Positions 1 to 7,792 of a DNA stretch of 23,040 nt are shown here, piece by piece. The stretch lies in contig UQXF01000052.1 in NCBI GenBank assembly GCA_900544905.1, forward strand, positions 1 through 23,040, given 5' to 3'. The notes beneath the pieces were generated by a model, which made no database searches, was not told the origin of the DNA, and saw only the letters and a list, made by a program, of their open reading frames with translations. Position numbers and translations under genes: made by a program. Source of the DNA: an uncultured Clostridium sp. (GTDB lineage: Bacteria; Bacillota; Clostridia; Lachnospirales; Lachnospiraceae). Each line of letters opens with the position of its first letter. Position 1 is the first letter of the stretch.

Positions 1-2
1 CC

Positions 3-1196
3 GCCAAAGCAACACAGGCGGCGGCGAAGGCTTCCGTAAAAGCGGCTCAGAGAGCTACGCAGGCAGCAAGAGCCACGGCGAAGGCTACGATTGTTGCCGT
101 GAAAGCGGCGGTCAAAGCTACGATTGCGGCAGTTAAGGCGATTATTGCAGGAACAAAAGCTCTGATTTCTGCTATAATTGCAGGCGGTTGGATTGCAGTT
201 GTGATTATTCTCATTGTTGTCCTGCTCGGCTGTGCTGTTTCCCTGTTTGTCGGCGGAAGCGGAAGCAACGCCTATACCCCTGTCAGTGCAGAGGTGGAAG
301 CCTATGAGCCTTTGATACAGAAATATGCCAAACAGTACGGCATCTCCGAATATGTGGAGCTTATCAAGGCGGTGATGATGCAGGAAAGCGGCGGGCGTGG
401 GCTTGACCCCATGCAGGCGGCGGAGGGCAGCTTTAACACAAGGTATCCCCATGAGCCGAATGGGATACAAGACCCAGAGTATTCCATCCAGTGTGGCGTG
501 CAGGAGCTGAAAGCCGCCCTTATCTCTGCCGAGGTGGAAAACCCGATTGACATGGAGCGTATCAAGCTCGCCTTGCAGGGCTATAACTTCGGCAACGGGT
601 ATATCTCATGGGCAAAAACCAACTACGGCGGTTATTCCTATGCCAATGCGGTAGAATTTTCCACCATGCAGGCACAGCGGTTAGGGTGGGAAAAGTACGG
701 CGACACACAGTACCCCGCCCATGTGTTACGTTACTATCCGTATGGACGGGCGTTCACAAGCGGCGGCAACCAAGCCATTGTAGAGGTTGCCTTGACGCAG
801 CTCGGCAATGAGGGCGGTCAGCCTTATTGGAGTTGGTACGGCTTTGAGGGGCGTGTGGAATGGTGTGCCTGCTTTGTGTCGTGGTGTGCCGACCAGTGCG
901 GCTATCTGGAAAGCGGTATTGTGCCGAAATTCTCCCTCTGTTCGGACGGTGTGGATTGGTTTAGCAGCAACGGACAATGGCAGGGAAAGGATTATGAGCC
1001 GAAAGCAGGCGACATTATCTTTTTCGACTGGAGCAATGACGGGCAGGACGGAGATGCTGACCATGTGGGTATCGTGGAGAAATGTGAAAATGGCGTTGTT
1101 TACACCGTGGAGGGCAACTCTGGAGATGCCTGTCGACAGAACAGCTACCCCGTTGGGTACTATGAAATCCTCGGATATGGCTGTCCGAGGTATTAG
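3..1196 (+). CDS. Conjugation peptidoglycan hydrolase, lysozyme-like plus CHAP (CD1108/CwlT-type), 5' partial
   Basis: Bifunctional wall hydrolase of the ICE transfer machinery, cutting peptidoglycan locally so the mating channel can cross. The frame is open to the left edge, so the start is outside; the GTG at 99 is only an internal codon. Visible product is 397 residues. An Ala/Lys-rich helical stretch (residues 1-58) precedes one membrane segment (about 59-83). A lysozyme-like domain follows (about 97-217) with the likely catalytic Glu at 128 in an ESGG motif. A CHAP amidase/endopeptidase domain fills the C-terminus (about 257-397), with likely nucleophile Cys288 in a WCACFV motif and His354 in a DHVGIV motif. 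This order matches Tn916 Orf14/CwlT in concept, but with CHAP rather than NlpC/P60 at the C-terminus. It ends in TAG and converges on the regulator gene across a terminator. Confidence 0.9.
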   Translation, partial: AKATQAAAKASVKAAQRATQAARATAKATIVAVKAAVKATIAAVKAIIAGTKALISAIIAGGWIAVVIILIVVLLGCAVSLFVGGSGSNAYTPVSAEVEAYEPLIQKYAKQYGISEYVELIKAVMMQESGGRGLDPMQAAEGSFNTRYPHEPNGIQDPEYSIQCGVQELKAALISAEVENPIDMERIKLALQGYNFGNGYISWAKTNYGGYSYANAVEFSTMQAQRLGWEKYGDTQYPAHVLRYYPYGRAFTSGGNQAIVEVALTQLGNEGGQPYWSWYGFEGRVEWCACFVSWCADQCGYLESGIVPKFSLCSDGVDWFSSNGQWQGKDYEPKAGDIIFFDWSNDGQDGDADHVGIVEKCENGVVYTVEGNSGDACRQNSYPVGYYEILGYGCPRY

Positions 1197-1201
1197 AAAA
1201 G

Positions 1202-1243
1202 GGCGAAAGAAAACCAGAGGTTTATTCCTCTGGCTCTTTTGCC
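1202..1243. terminator. Bidirectional intrinsic terminator between convergent genes
   Basis: CCAGAGG (1214-1220) and CCTCTGG (1227-1233) form a perfect 7-bp stem around a 6-base loop. It is extended outward by an A/G-rich arm (from 1202) that pairs with the TCTTTTGCC side (to 1243). A T-run follows on the plus strand and the A-run before the stem gives a T-run on the minus strand. It therefore fits termination of both the hydrolase gene and the minus-strand regulator gene. Confidence 0.8.
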
Positions 1244-1270
1244 TTACATATCGCAGAAAATCAAGTAATA

Positions 1271-3004
1271 TCATTTTTCCATTACTGGAACAATCATATT
1301 CTCAAAGGCATTCCGCATTTTCGGATGACGGATTAGAAAGTGGATAGCAGGCGTTTTGTTTTTGGAAACAATTACCCATTTTCCCTCACGAATATAAATC
1401 TGTATATTTCTAAATGCAGACAAATGATTTTCTACCGCCATATAATTCGTATGCTGCTTTGCATATTCCTCTACCTGCTTTAAATGCTCCTTATAATCAT
1501 CCCAACTATAAAGAATATCTTTTTCATAGAACATTCCCGAAAGAGGCATAATGATTGGATATTGCTTAAATTCATCTTCTGTCAGCAAAGGAATTTCTTC
1601 CGTAATACTGCTATGCTGTAAAATCTTATCTGCCATTTCCCGCTGCATGGCAACATAATGTCTGATTTCAGCCTGCTCCGTATCGGGGATTTTATTGTTC
1701 CTTAAAATGCGGTCAATCAAATCGTCCGTTGCCGTGTATAACGATAAGGATGAAAGTATAAAATGCCTCTGTCCCTCTGCTTGGGAATCGGTCTGTAAAA
1801 ATGTATTATAGTCCCGTTTACGGTCTTGCCGATAAATTTCCATAAGCGGTGAAGCCTTTGATAAAAGGCGTTCTGCACGCTTTTGGTAATAAGCAACTTC
1901 CTCTTTGTTTTTTGTCAGATAATATCTTCCTTCACTATGGTATCCGCAGATTGCTTCACCCGTTAATGCAACGCTTCCAGAAACTTTTAAGAAATGGGAA
2001 AACACATTGTCCTGTGCGTTCTTTAAATAATAGGGAGAAATCTGCCCTGTCATATACATAGGTATCCAGCTTTCCAGACCGAGCATCATATCCTCAAAAG
2101 AACGGTCTATATTATGAATCTGATTTAAGTGCAGTCCTTTTTTCAGCATCATAGCCATACCGAACATCCATTTTTTAGGAAATTCTTCATCTTTTGCCAT
2201 TTCTCCCATTGGCATATCACTGTACATAATGACAGGCTCCATAGACTTGGATAAGACTGTTGCCTTTAAGAAAGACAGCTCACTTTCCATCATCTCTTTC
2301 AGACCCAAGTAGCTTTTCGAGGTAGGAAGCTGAAAAGGGGCAGACGGGACTTTTAATTCATCAAAATGGATGGCTCTGATATATTCGTTTAGATTAAACG
2401 CATCTAATTTCTCCAAAAAACCTGCCAGATAATTTTTAGAAACTCCAGTCCCATTCATAATCCATTCGGCAAGGAGTGTTTGATATATATCGTGATTTGC
2501 CAGTTTGTCTGACTTGCATCCGATTAAATCTGCAATGACTTCCTTTTCTGAATCATTCTGAAAACGCCGAACAATAAAACCAGCGATGCCCCACGCAAAT
2601 TTCTCTGGATTGGCAGGATGCCGCAGACCGTTTCTTATACGGGAAACATAGGAGGAATCATAATTCAAAAATCTCGAAAGCTCGGAAACATTGATAGACA
2701 GCATAGTGAGCAATGTATTGAAATTTGTCTGAAACTGTTTCATATCAACCATGCTGCTCTTAACGAATGGGGAAAACGCTTCCGACACAGACTCTACCGT
2801 AACATCAGCGATTTTCTTGTTCTGTGCAATACAGACAATCCCTTCTATTAGATTTGTAAGGTTTTCTGTGTTTGCTTCTGGAATACGTTCACCAGAACGG
2901 TATCGGCTTATCGTGGCGGCTGAAAGCCCAGAACTTTTACATAAGTCCTTAGCGCTACAGTCTAACAGCTCTATATATTCCGCAAGCTTGTCTTTGAAAT
3001 CCAT
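1271..3004 (-). CDS. Long XRE-type transcriptional regulator with two HTH regions
   Basis: Predicted cytoplasmic DNA-binding regulator of 577 residues. The N-terminus carries an XRE/Cro-CI-like HTH (about 17-45, with the typical LSAATISRYRSGER recognition-helix pattern). A second HTH-like stretch lies at about 95-135 (VSELSRFLNYDSSYVSRIRNG). The remaining 430 or so residues are helix-rich and match no family I recognise; a ligand- or peptide-sensing domain is possible but unproven. I place the start at 3004 rather than at the in-frame ATG at 3037. GAGGT lies 7 bases upstream of 3004, and the upstream ATG would fall at or before the predicted transcription start. It is divergent from the secreted-protein pair, so it probably controls them and itself. 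The gene looks more AT-rich than the hydrolase, consistent with cargo. Confidence 0.85.
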   Translation of the reverse strand: MDFKDKLAEYIELLDCSAKDLCKSSGLSAATISRYRSGERIPEANTENLTNLIEGIVCIAQNKKIADVTVESVSEAFSPFVKSSMVDMKQFQTNFNTLLTMLSINVSELSRFLNYDSSYVSRIRNGLRHPANPEKFAWGIAGFIVRRFQNDSEKEVIADLIGCKSDKLANHDIYQTLLAEWIMNGTGVSKNYLAGFLEKLDAFNLNEYIRAIHFDELKVPSAPFQLPTSKSYLGLKEMMESELSFLKATVLSKSMEPVIMYSDMPMGEMAKDEEFPKKWMFGMAMMLKKGLHLNQIHNIDRSFEDMMLGLESWIPMYMTGQISPYYLKNAQDNVFSHFLKVSGSVALTGEAICGYHSEGRYYLTKNKEEVAYYQKRAERLLSKASPLMEIYRQDRKRDYNTFLQTDSQAEGQRHFILSSLSLYTATDDLIDRILRNNKIPDTEQAEIRHYVAMQREMADKILQHSSITEEIPLLTEDEFKQYPIIMPLSGMFYEKDILYSWDDYKEHLKQVEEYAKQHTNYMAVENHLSAFRNIQIYIREGKWVIVSKNKTPAIHFLIRHPKMRNAFENMIVPVMEK

Positions 3005-3042
3005 GATTTTTACCTCGTTTTGTTTGTAATTTCTCATCTATT

Positions 3043-3070
3043 ATTATATAGCATATTGCCAAGAAAACAA
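3043..3070 (-). promoter_or_regulatory. Sigma-A-type promoter of the XRE regulator
   Basis: On the minus strand, TTGTTT (-35, at 3065-3070) and TATAAT (-10, at 3043-3048) are separated by 16 bases. Transcription would start near 3036, leaving a leader of about 32 bases before the ATG at 3004. Confidence 0.65.
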
Positions 3071-3092
3071 CACTTTGTTTCACAAATTGGCA
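3057..3092. promoter_or_regulatory. Operator-like dyad in the divergent intergenic region
   Basis: TGCCAA (3057-3062) and TTGGCA (3087-3092) are perfect inverted half-sites. A second inverted pair, AAACAA/TTGTTT (3065-3070 and 3075-3080), lies between them. The dyad covers the -35 and spacer of the regulator's promoter and lies upstream of the secreted-protein genes, as expected for an autoregulatory XRE operator. Binding is inferred. Confidence 0.5.
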
Positions 3093-3141
3093 TTGACTAT
3101 TCGGAAAGAACAGATAATTATGGAGCGGGATTTAGTATAAT
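3093..3141 (+). promoter_or_regulatory. Candidate promoter region for the secreted-protein pair
   Basis: A consensus-like TATAAT lies at 3136-3141, but the sequence about 17 bases upstream is a poor -35. TTGACT at 3093-3098 is a good -35 but is too far from that -10; with normal spacing it meets only a weak AATTAT at 3116-3121. Such an imperfect promoter next to the dyad at 3057-3092 would suit activation by the divergent regulator. The leader to the ATG at 3222 would be about 75-95 bases. Confidence 0.3.
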
Positions 3142-3221
3142 GAGGATAGAAAATTTTGAGTTTTCTGTAGCCTGCAAAATGGGCAGGATAATAATCAATA
3201 ATTTAAAGGAGGGCATCCATT

Positions 3222-5144
3222 ATGAAAAAATTGAAAAGAAAGACAAAGTGGATGGGGCTATTGCTGTCACTTTGCATGGCACTGTCAATTGTGCCGTTGA
3301 CAGCGTTTGCGGAAGAAGCGGAAAGTACGGAAGAAGTGGAAATCACGAAACGAGATTCGATGGTTGAGCACATTTTGAATGAAGAAAATAACTGGGATAT
3401 TTCCGATGAACTGATTATGCCGGGCGAGTCTTTCTGCATTGAGCCGAAATATGAATGTACGACTTCAAAAGTTCAGAGTGGTGTACTTGAGTTTGCGGCT
3501 GTCCCTATATTATCTCATGTATCCCTTTTACTGTCTCATCCTGACAGCGACCCTAACAGTGATTTGGACGATGGTAAAGCAAGGTGGTACACGAATAAAT
3601 TAGTAAGGAGTACGGCAGATACTACGAAAATTGTCCCTTGCAAGACCAATACATATAATGTAATAAAGACGGCATATGACAAGGGAGATTTGGATAATGC
3701 ACTGGCACAGAATCCGCAGGATGCAGAGCATCAGGCGGCATTACAGGAGGCATTACAATCAGCATTGAGTGGAGAAACAACGGTAAATGCAGGATATGTA
3801 AACAATACAGGGCTGCCTTTTGTTCTCGAACAGGTGCGTGGCGGCAGTACGCAATCTGAAGGGACGGTAAAAGGCGGCGAGTACGGCGAAACGATTCTTG
3901 TTGATGCATCTTCCACACACAACTGGGGCTGCACAATACGTTTTTATGAACCTTATTATACATTGTCCTATACGGGCTTGCAGGAGGGAGAAGAGGAAGG
4001 GCTTCCTGACCGCTACTATATTCAGAATGAAAAACAGGAGCTTGTCATGGCAGGTCTGATTCGTCCGGGGAAACATCTTGTCCAATGGAAAGGATTGCCG
4101 TTCGCTGAACAAAGAAAAGTTGGCGACAATGTGGTTTTGTCTTTTGACTGGGACAATATTTGCCACGCAGGTTATAATTTTGGAGATGAAACCTTGTCCC
4201 CTGTTTTCAAGGACGGATTTACAGTTACGTTCAACCCGAATGGCGGAACGATAGCGGATAAGGAATCCGATATTCATGAATTAGATACAACAAGTGAAAC
4301 TTTTTTTGATATAGGAGCCTATGTTCCAAAACGTGACGGATATACATTTCTCGGTTGGTGCTCATACCCTTCCGCAGATGAGGATAGTTTGATTAGAAAT
4401 ACAAAAAATTATGATTGGGTAGATAAATGGGTAGCGGACTGGAACAATAGTTTGGTTGAGAAAAAGTATGATATTCAGCTCTATGCGAAGTGGGAGAAAA
4501 CAGACCCATGCGCAAATGGTCATAAGACGCAGAAAACGGTGGCGAAGGCAACTGTAAGCAGTGATGGTAAAATCGTCACGAAATGCTCCGTTTGTAATAA
4601 AATACTTTCAACAGAGGTAATACCAAAGGCATCCAATATCAGCTTGTCTGCCACTTCCTACACTTATAATGGAAAAGGAAAGAAACCGTCTGTTACGGTG
4701 AAGGATAATAAAGGAAAAAAGGTCAGCTCAGCAAATTATACCGTTTCCTATGCAAAAGGGCGTAAAAATGTCGGAACTTATGCTGTAACCGTAGAATTCA
4801 AAGGAAATTACAGCGGAACAGTCAAGAAAACCTTTACTATCAAGCCGAAACCAACAAGTATATCCAAGCTGACAGCAGGCAGAAAGAAGTTTACCGTTAA
4901 GTGGAAGAAACAGGCAACACAAACAACAGGCTATCAGATTCAGTGTAGTACTTCTTCAAAATTTAAAAATGCAAAAACTGTAACGGTATCAAAGAATAAG
5001 ACAACAGGAAAGACCGTTTCAAAGTTAAAGGCGAAGAAGAAATATTATGTAAGAGTCCGTACATACAAGATGGTTAAGGCAGGCGGAAAATCTACAAAAA
5101 TATATTCTTCATGGAGCAAAGCGAAGACTGTGAAAATAAAATGA
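3222..5144 (+). CDS. Secreted multidomain protein A: InlB-B repeat, Ig-like and FN3-like C-terminus
   Basis: Predicted exported protein of 640 residues; the exact role is unknown. A clear signal peptide spans residues 1-30 (basic start, leucine-rich core, AFA cleavage before EE). Residues 31 to about 330 match nothing I recognise. Then come an InlB B-like (Listeria-Bacteroides) repeat at about 330-415 (FNPNGGT, GYTFLGW, LYAKW), a short segment with one CxxC pair (about 430-465), an Ig-like module (about 470-545), and a very Lys-rich FN3-like module to the C-terminus. No LPXTG motif or C-terminal membrane anchor is seen, so it may be released or held by charge. An AAAGGAGGG ribosome binding site at 3205-3213 sets the start. 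It lies 64 bases before protein B, probably in one transcript, and shares its last 172 codons with it. Confidence 0.85.
   Translation: MKKLKRKTKWMGLLLSLCMALSIVPLTAFAEEAESTEEVEITKRDSMVEHILNEENNWDISDELIMPGESFCIEPKYECTTSKVQSGVLEFAAVPILSHVSLLLSHPDSDPNSDLDDGKARWYTNKLVRSTADTTKIVPCKTNTYNVIKTAYDKGDLDNALAQNPQDAEHQAALQEALQSALSGETTVNAGYVNNTGLPFVLEQVRGGSTQSEGTVKGGEYGETILVDASSTHNWGCTIRFYEPYYTLSYTGLQEGEEEGLPDRYYIQNEKQELVMAGLIRPGKHLVQWKGLPFAEQRKVGDNVVLSFDWDNICHAGYNFGDETLSPVFKDGFTVTFNPNGGTIADKESDIHELDTTSETFFDIGAYVPKRDGYTFLGWCSYPSADEDSLIRNTKNYDWVDKWVADWNNSLVEKKYDIQLYAKWEKTDPCANGHKTQKTVAKATVSSDGKIVTKCSVCNKILSTEVIPKASNISLSATSYTYNGKGKKPSVTVKDNKGKKVSSANYTVSYAKGRKNVGTYAVTVEFKGNYSGTVKKTFTIKPKPTSISKLTAGRKKFTVKWKKQATQTTGYQIQCSTSSKFKNAKTVTVSKNKTTGKTVSKLKAKKKYYVRVRTYKMVKAGGKSTKIYSSWSKAKTVKIK
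4629..5144 (+). repeat. Duplicated C-terminal module, copy 1
   Basis: These 516 bases align without gaps to 6550-7065 (constant offset 1921), both ending at the stop codon. By eye only about eleven residues differ. The module encodes an Ig-like plus FN3-like, highly basic C-terminus. The upstream halves of the two proteins are not alike, so the shared end reflects a recent module duplication or gene conversion. Confidence 0.9.
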
Positions 5145-5208
5145 CAGCGGTGCCAGTTTAAGAAAAGAATTGGCTACACAGAGGAATACAGAAAGGAAGG
5201 AAATTAAT

Positions 5209-7065
5209 ATGAGAAAATCAAACTTAAAAACAAGGCTGATGGCGGTATTATTGACGCTGTGTATGGCATTGACGCTTATGCCGACGACTTCTTTTGCGGA
5301 AGGGGCAAACGAAATCACAACTGTTGATATCGGAAATATCTGGAAGAATCTTGATGCAACACAACCTGTGGCATTTACGGCAGAAGTCAATCCGAATAAT
5401 AGCGAATGTGCCGGGAAAATGGAAATTACGGAGGAACAGTGGATACCTGATGATGATGCAGTGAATGCCTCTGCAATTAAAAGCACAGACGTAAATGCCC
5501 CAACTCCACAGGCAGGGGTATGTTATTGGTATAGTGTGACACTGACGGCATCGGAGAACTATATATTTTCGGATTCATTTCGAAATGAGAATGATGGATT
5601 GGGAAGCGTTCATGCGATTTATGATGGAACGGAATTTGCTTTCAATGGCACTGACTATATGCAGAAGATAACAGTTAGTGATGATAAAAAGACGCTCACA
5701 ATAAGCACTTTGTTTGGCGTTGTGGCTAGTGGTGACAGCTCGGTGGATGATTATGTAATTAACGAACTTGTAATCGTTGGTTCAACGGTATCCTATAAAG
5801 TTGGCGAAACCCCAAAGGCAACCGCTGTACAGGGAAATGCTTCGAATTATACTTTCTATGAAAAGTGGGAGGAGATGCAGCAGACGGAAAACGGGATGGA
5901 GCCAGTGGCGTTTTGGTATTCGGATACTGAGGAGATGAGCAAGGTTTCCGACGATAAGAAAATTACTGTTTTTGAGGAGGGCAAAACATATTTATATAGC
6001 GTTGTTGCACGGACAAATGATAATTACACCTTTGCCTCCAGCGATAATCTTCAGGTAACCCTTGATGGGGTTAAAATCAGTTATGTGTATGTTAGTGAGT
6101 GGGGAACGTTCGTTGAGATTACAGGTCAATTCATAACACCAAAAATGCCAATTAAAAAGGCTGATATTGACGGTGCTACACTTACCTTCAAGGCAGGAGA
6201 TGCCGTTGTATTCACTGCACAGAAAAGTGGAGATAATGCAGAAAAATTCAATATTGAAAGCGAAAGCTGGTTTCAGAACCCCGTGGCAGGAGGACTCCGC
6301 GAAGCGGTGGCGAGTAATATACCAAGCACACAGCCGTATTTCACAAATTTCCAGAACGGCAAGGAATATCAGTATTGTATTGAACTTACCCCTGCTGATG
6401 GATATTATTTTGCAGAGGATGTTACCGTAACATTGAATGGAAGAACGACAGGATTTACTGCTGATGTTTATTATGTTAATAATGATTTTAATGGAGTTAC
6501 GATTACTTCTACAGAATTGTTAAAGCCACAGGGCTGCGAAAAACTGAATGCATCTAATGTCAGCTTGTCTGCTACTTCCTACACTTATAATGGGAAAGTA
6601 AAGAAACCGTCTGTTACGGTAAAGGATGATAAAGGGAAAAAGGTCAGCTCGGCATATTATACCGTTTCTTATGCAAAAGGGTGTAAAAATGTCGGAACTT
6701 ATGCTGTAACAGTAAAATTCAAAGGAAATTACAGTGGAACAGTCAGGAAAACCTTTACTATCAAGCCGAAATCAACCAGTATATCCAAGCTGACAGCAGG
6801 CAGGAAGAAGTTTACGGTTAAGTGGAAGAAACAGAAAACACAAACAACAGGCTATCAGATTCAGTATAGTACTTCTTCAAAGTTTAAGAATGCAAAAACT
6901 GTAACGGTATCAAAGAATAAGACAACGGGCAAGACTGTTTCAAAGTTAAAGGCGAAGAAGAAATATTATGTAAGAGTCCGTACATACAAGACAGTTAAGG
7001 CAGGCGGAAAATCAACAAAAATATATTCTTCATGGAGTAAAGCGAAGACTGTGAAAGTGAAGTGA
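5209..7065 (+). CDS. Secreted multidomain protein B: three related internal repeats plus shared C-terminus
   Basis: Predicted exported protein of 618 residues, function unknown. The signal peptide spans residues 1-30 (leucine/methionine-rich core, SFA cleavage before EG). The body holds three diverged repeats of about 115-140 residues. Each has a Trp-containing middle and ends in a pattern like G..Y.Y.V.LT...Y.F....V.L.G, seen near nt 5510-5640, 5970-6070 and 6355-6440. The C-terminal 172 codons repeat those of protein A (Ig-like plus basic FN3-like). I start it at the ATG at 5209, with AAGGAAGG at 5193-5200; the in-frame TTG at 5170 has no such site and would break the signal peptide. No sortase motif is visible. 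It is the second gene of the pair, with terminators from 7140. Confidence 0.85.
   Translation: MRKSNLKTRLMAVLLTLCMALTLMPTTSFAEGANEITTVDIGNIWKNLDATQPVAFTAEVNPNNSECAGKMEITEEQWIPDDDAVNASAIKSTDVNAPTPQAGVCYWYSVTLTASENYIFSDSFRNENDGLGSVHAIYDGTEFAFNGTDYMQKITVSDDKKTLTISTLFGVVASGDSSVDDYVINELVIVGSTVSYKVGETPKATAVQGNASNYTFYEKWEEMQQTENGMEPVAFWYSDTEEMSKVSDDKKITVFEEGKTYLYSVVARTNDNYTFASSDNLQVTLDGVKISYVYVSEWGTFVEITGQFITPKMPIKKADIDGATLTFKAGDAVVFTAQKSGDNAEKFNIESESWFQNPVAGGLREAVASNIPSTQPYFTNFQNGKEYQYCIELTPADGYYFAEDVTVTLNGRTTGFTADVYYVNNDFNGVTITSTELLKPQGCEKLNASNVSLSATSYTYNGKVKKPSVTVKDDKGKKVSSAYYTVSYAKGCKNVGTYAVTVKFKGNYSGTVRKTFTIKPKSTSISKLTAGRKKFTVKWKKQKTQTTGYQIQYSTSSKFKNAKTVTVSKNKTTGKTVSKLKAKKKYYVRVRTYKTVKAGGKSTKIYSSWSKAKTVKVK
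6550..7065 (+). repeat. Duplicated C-terminal module, copy 2
   Basis: Ungapped partner of 4629-5144, ending at the stop of protein B. Silent and replacement differences are scattered throughout, so the copies are close but not identical. Confidence 0.9.
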
Positions 7066-7139
7066 TATAGAATTTATGTTTATCGGAAAAAAGTAAATCT
7101 TGTTACATATAAAAAGAAAAAGATACCAATGTACTTATG

Positions 7140-7170
7140 CCGCAACTCTTAAAGGGGTTGCGGTTTTTTT
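7140..7170 (+). terminator. Intrinsic terminator after the secreted-protein pair
   Basis: CCGCAAC (7140-7146) pairs with GTTGCGG (7157-7163) around a short loop whose flanks can add G-U pairs, followed directly by seven T (7164-7170). Confidence 0.85.
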
Positions 7171-7236
7171 GCGTTCGACATTATTTTTCATATTTCCCAT
7201 TATTAAACTCGGAAAATATATAAAAAGACAAAAAGG

Positions 7237-7267
7237 CGTATCCAGATATATATGGATGCGTTTTTTT
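7237..7267 (+). terminator. Second intrinsic terminator before the control module
   Basis: CGTATCCA (7237-7244) pairs with TGGATGCG (7253-7260), 8 bp with one G-U, and a run of seven T follows (7261-7267). Two terminators in series insulate the ICE control genes from cargo transcription. Confidence 0.75.
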
Positions 7268-7317
7268 AATGCCAAAGTAAAAAGGAACATCTTTGTCCAT
7301 AGGGAACGTTCTCCACC

Positions 7318-7354
7318 CCTCAATCTGGATTTTCAAAAAAATTCAGATTGGAGG
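7318..7354 (+). promoter_or_regulatory. Hairpin sequestering the ribosome binding site of the sigma-like gene
   Basis: CCTC-AATCTG (7318-7327) pairs with CAGATT-g-GAGG (7344-7354, one bulged G) across an A-rich loop. The 3' arm contains the GGAGG Shine-Dalgarno site for the ATG at 7364, so folding would hide it. No T-run follows, so this looks like translational gating rather than a terminator. Pairing is by inspection; no energy was computed. Confidence 0.55.
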
Positions 7355-7363
7355 TAACGGATT

Positions 7364-7792
7364 ATGGCGTACAACAAAGCCAGAGAAGAAAGAAAATGGC
7401 GTATATGGAAAGAAGCCGAGGAAAAGCAGCTTAGGAGTTTGGGTGTCAGCGAGGACGATATTGAAAAGCTCCATGTCCATGATTGGGAGATATTCAATTC
7501 CGACAGACGGTACTATGAGAAATTGCAGGATGCAGGTACATATCTGGAGGAAGTTGCAGAGGACACGGCACAGCCCGAAGTAAAAACGGTTGAGCAATTT
7601 TTGGACAGCATTGAAAATGCAGTGCTGTATCAAGAGCTTCATCAGTTGGACAAGCCCACGCTCCAAGCATTGCTGATGAGGACGCAGGGCTTTTCAATCA
7701 CTGAAATATCAGTGGAATTAAGTTTAAACAAGGAAGTCATTTACAAGCGTTTGAACAGGTTTAAGAAAAAAATTAAAAAACTTTTGGGATAG
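7364..7792 (+). CDS. Sigma-70 region-4-like regulator of the ICE
   Basis: Small cytoplasmic protein of 142 residues. The C-terminal part (about 85-140) fits sigma-70 region 4: a helix ending in LDKPTLQALLM, then an HTH (FSITEISVELSLNKEVIYKRLNRFKKKI) and a basic tail. The N-terminal 80 residues are charged and helical with no recognisable region 2, so it is not a full sigma factor. Tn916/Tn1549-family elements carry such a gene (compare Tn916 orf7) in this position. Family knowledge suggests it activates transfer or excision transcription; its target here is not shown. GGAGG at 7350-7354 sets the start, and that site is paired in a predicted hairpin. Confidence 0.8.
   Translation: MAYNKAREERKWRIWKEAEEKQLRSLGVSEDDIEKLHVHDWEIFNSDRRYYEKLQDAGTYLEEVAEDTAQPEVKTVEQFLDSIENAVLYQELHQLDKPTLQALLMRTQGFSITEISVELSLNKEVIYKRLNRFKKKIKKLLG

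Noticed and set aside
608..1347. Several overlapping open frames on both strands within the hydrolase gene
   Set aside because: They are out-of-frame shadows of the lysozyme-CHAP coding sequence.
3020..3367. Plus-strand frame across the divergent promoter region
   Set aside because: It overlaps the promoter dyad and the signal-peptide codons of protein A, and lacks a ribosome binding site.
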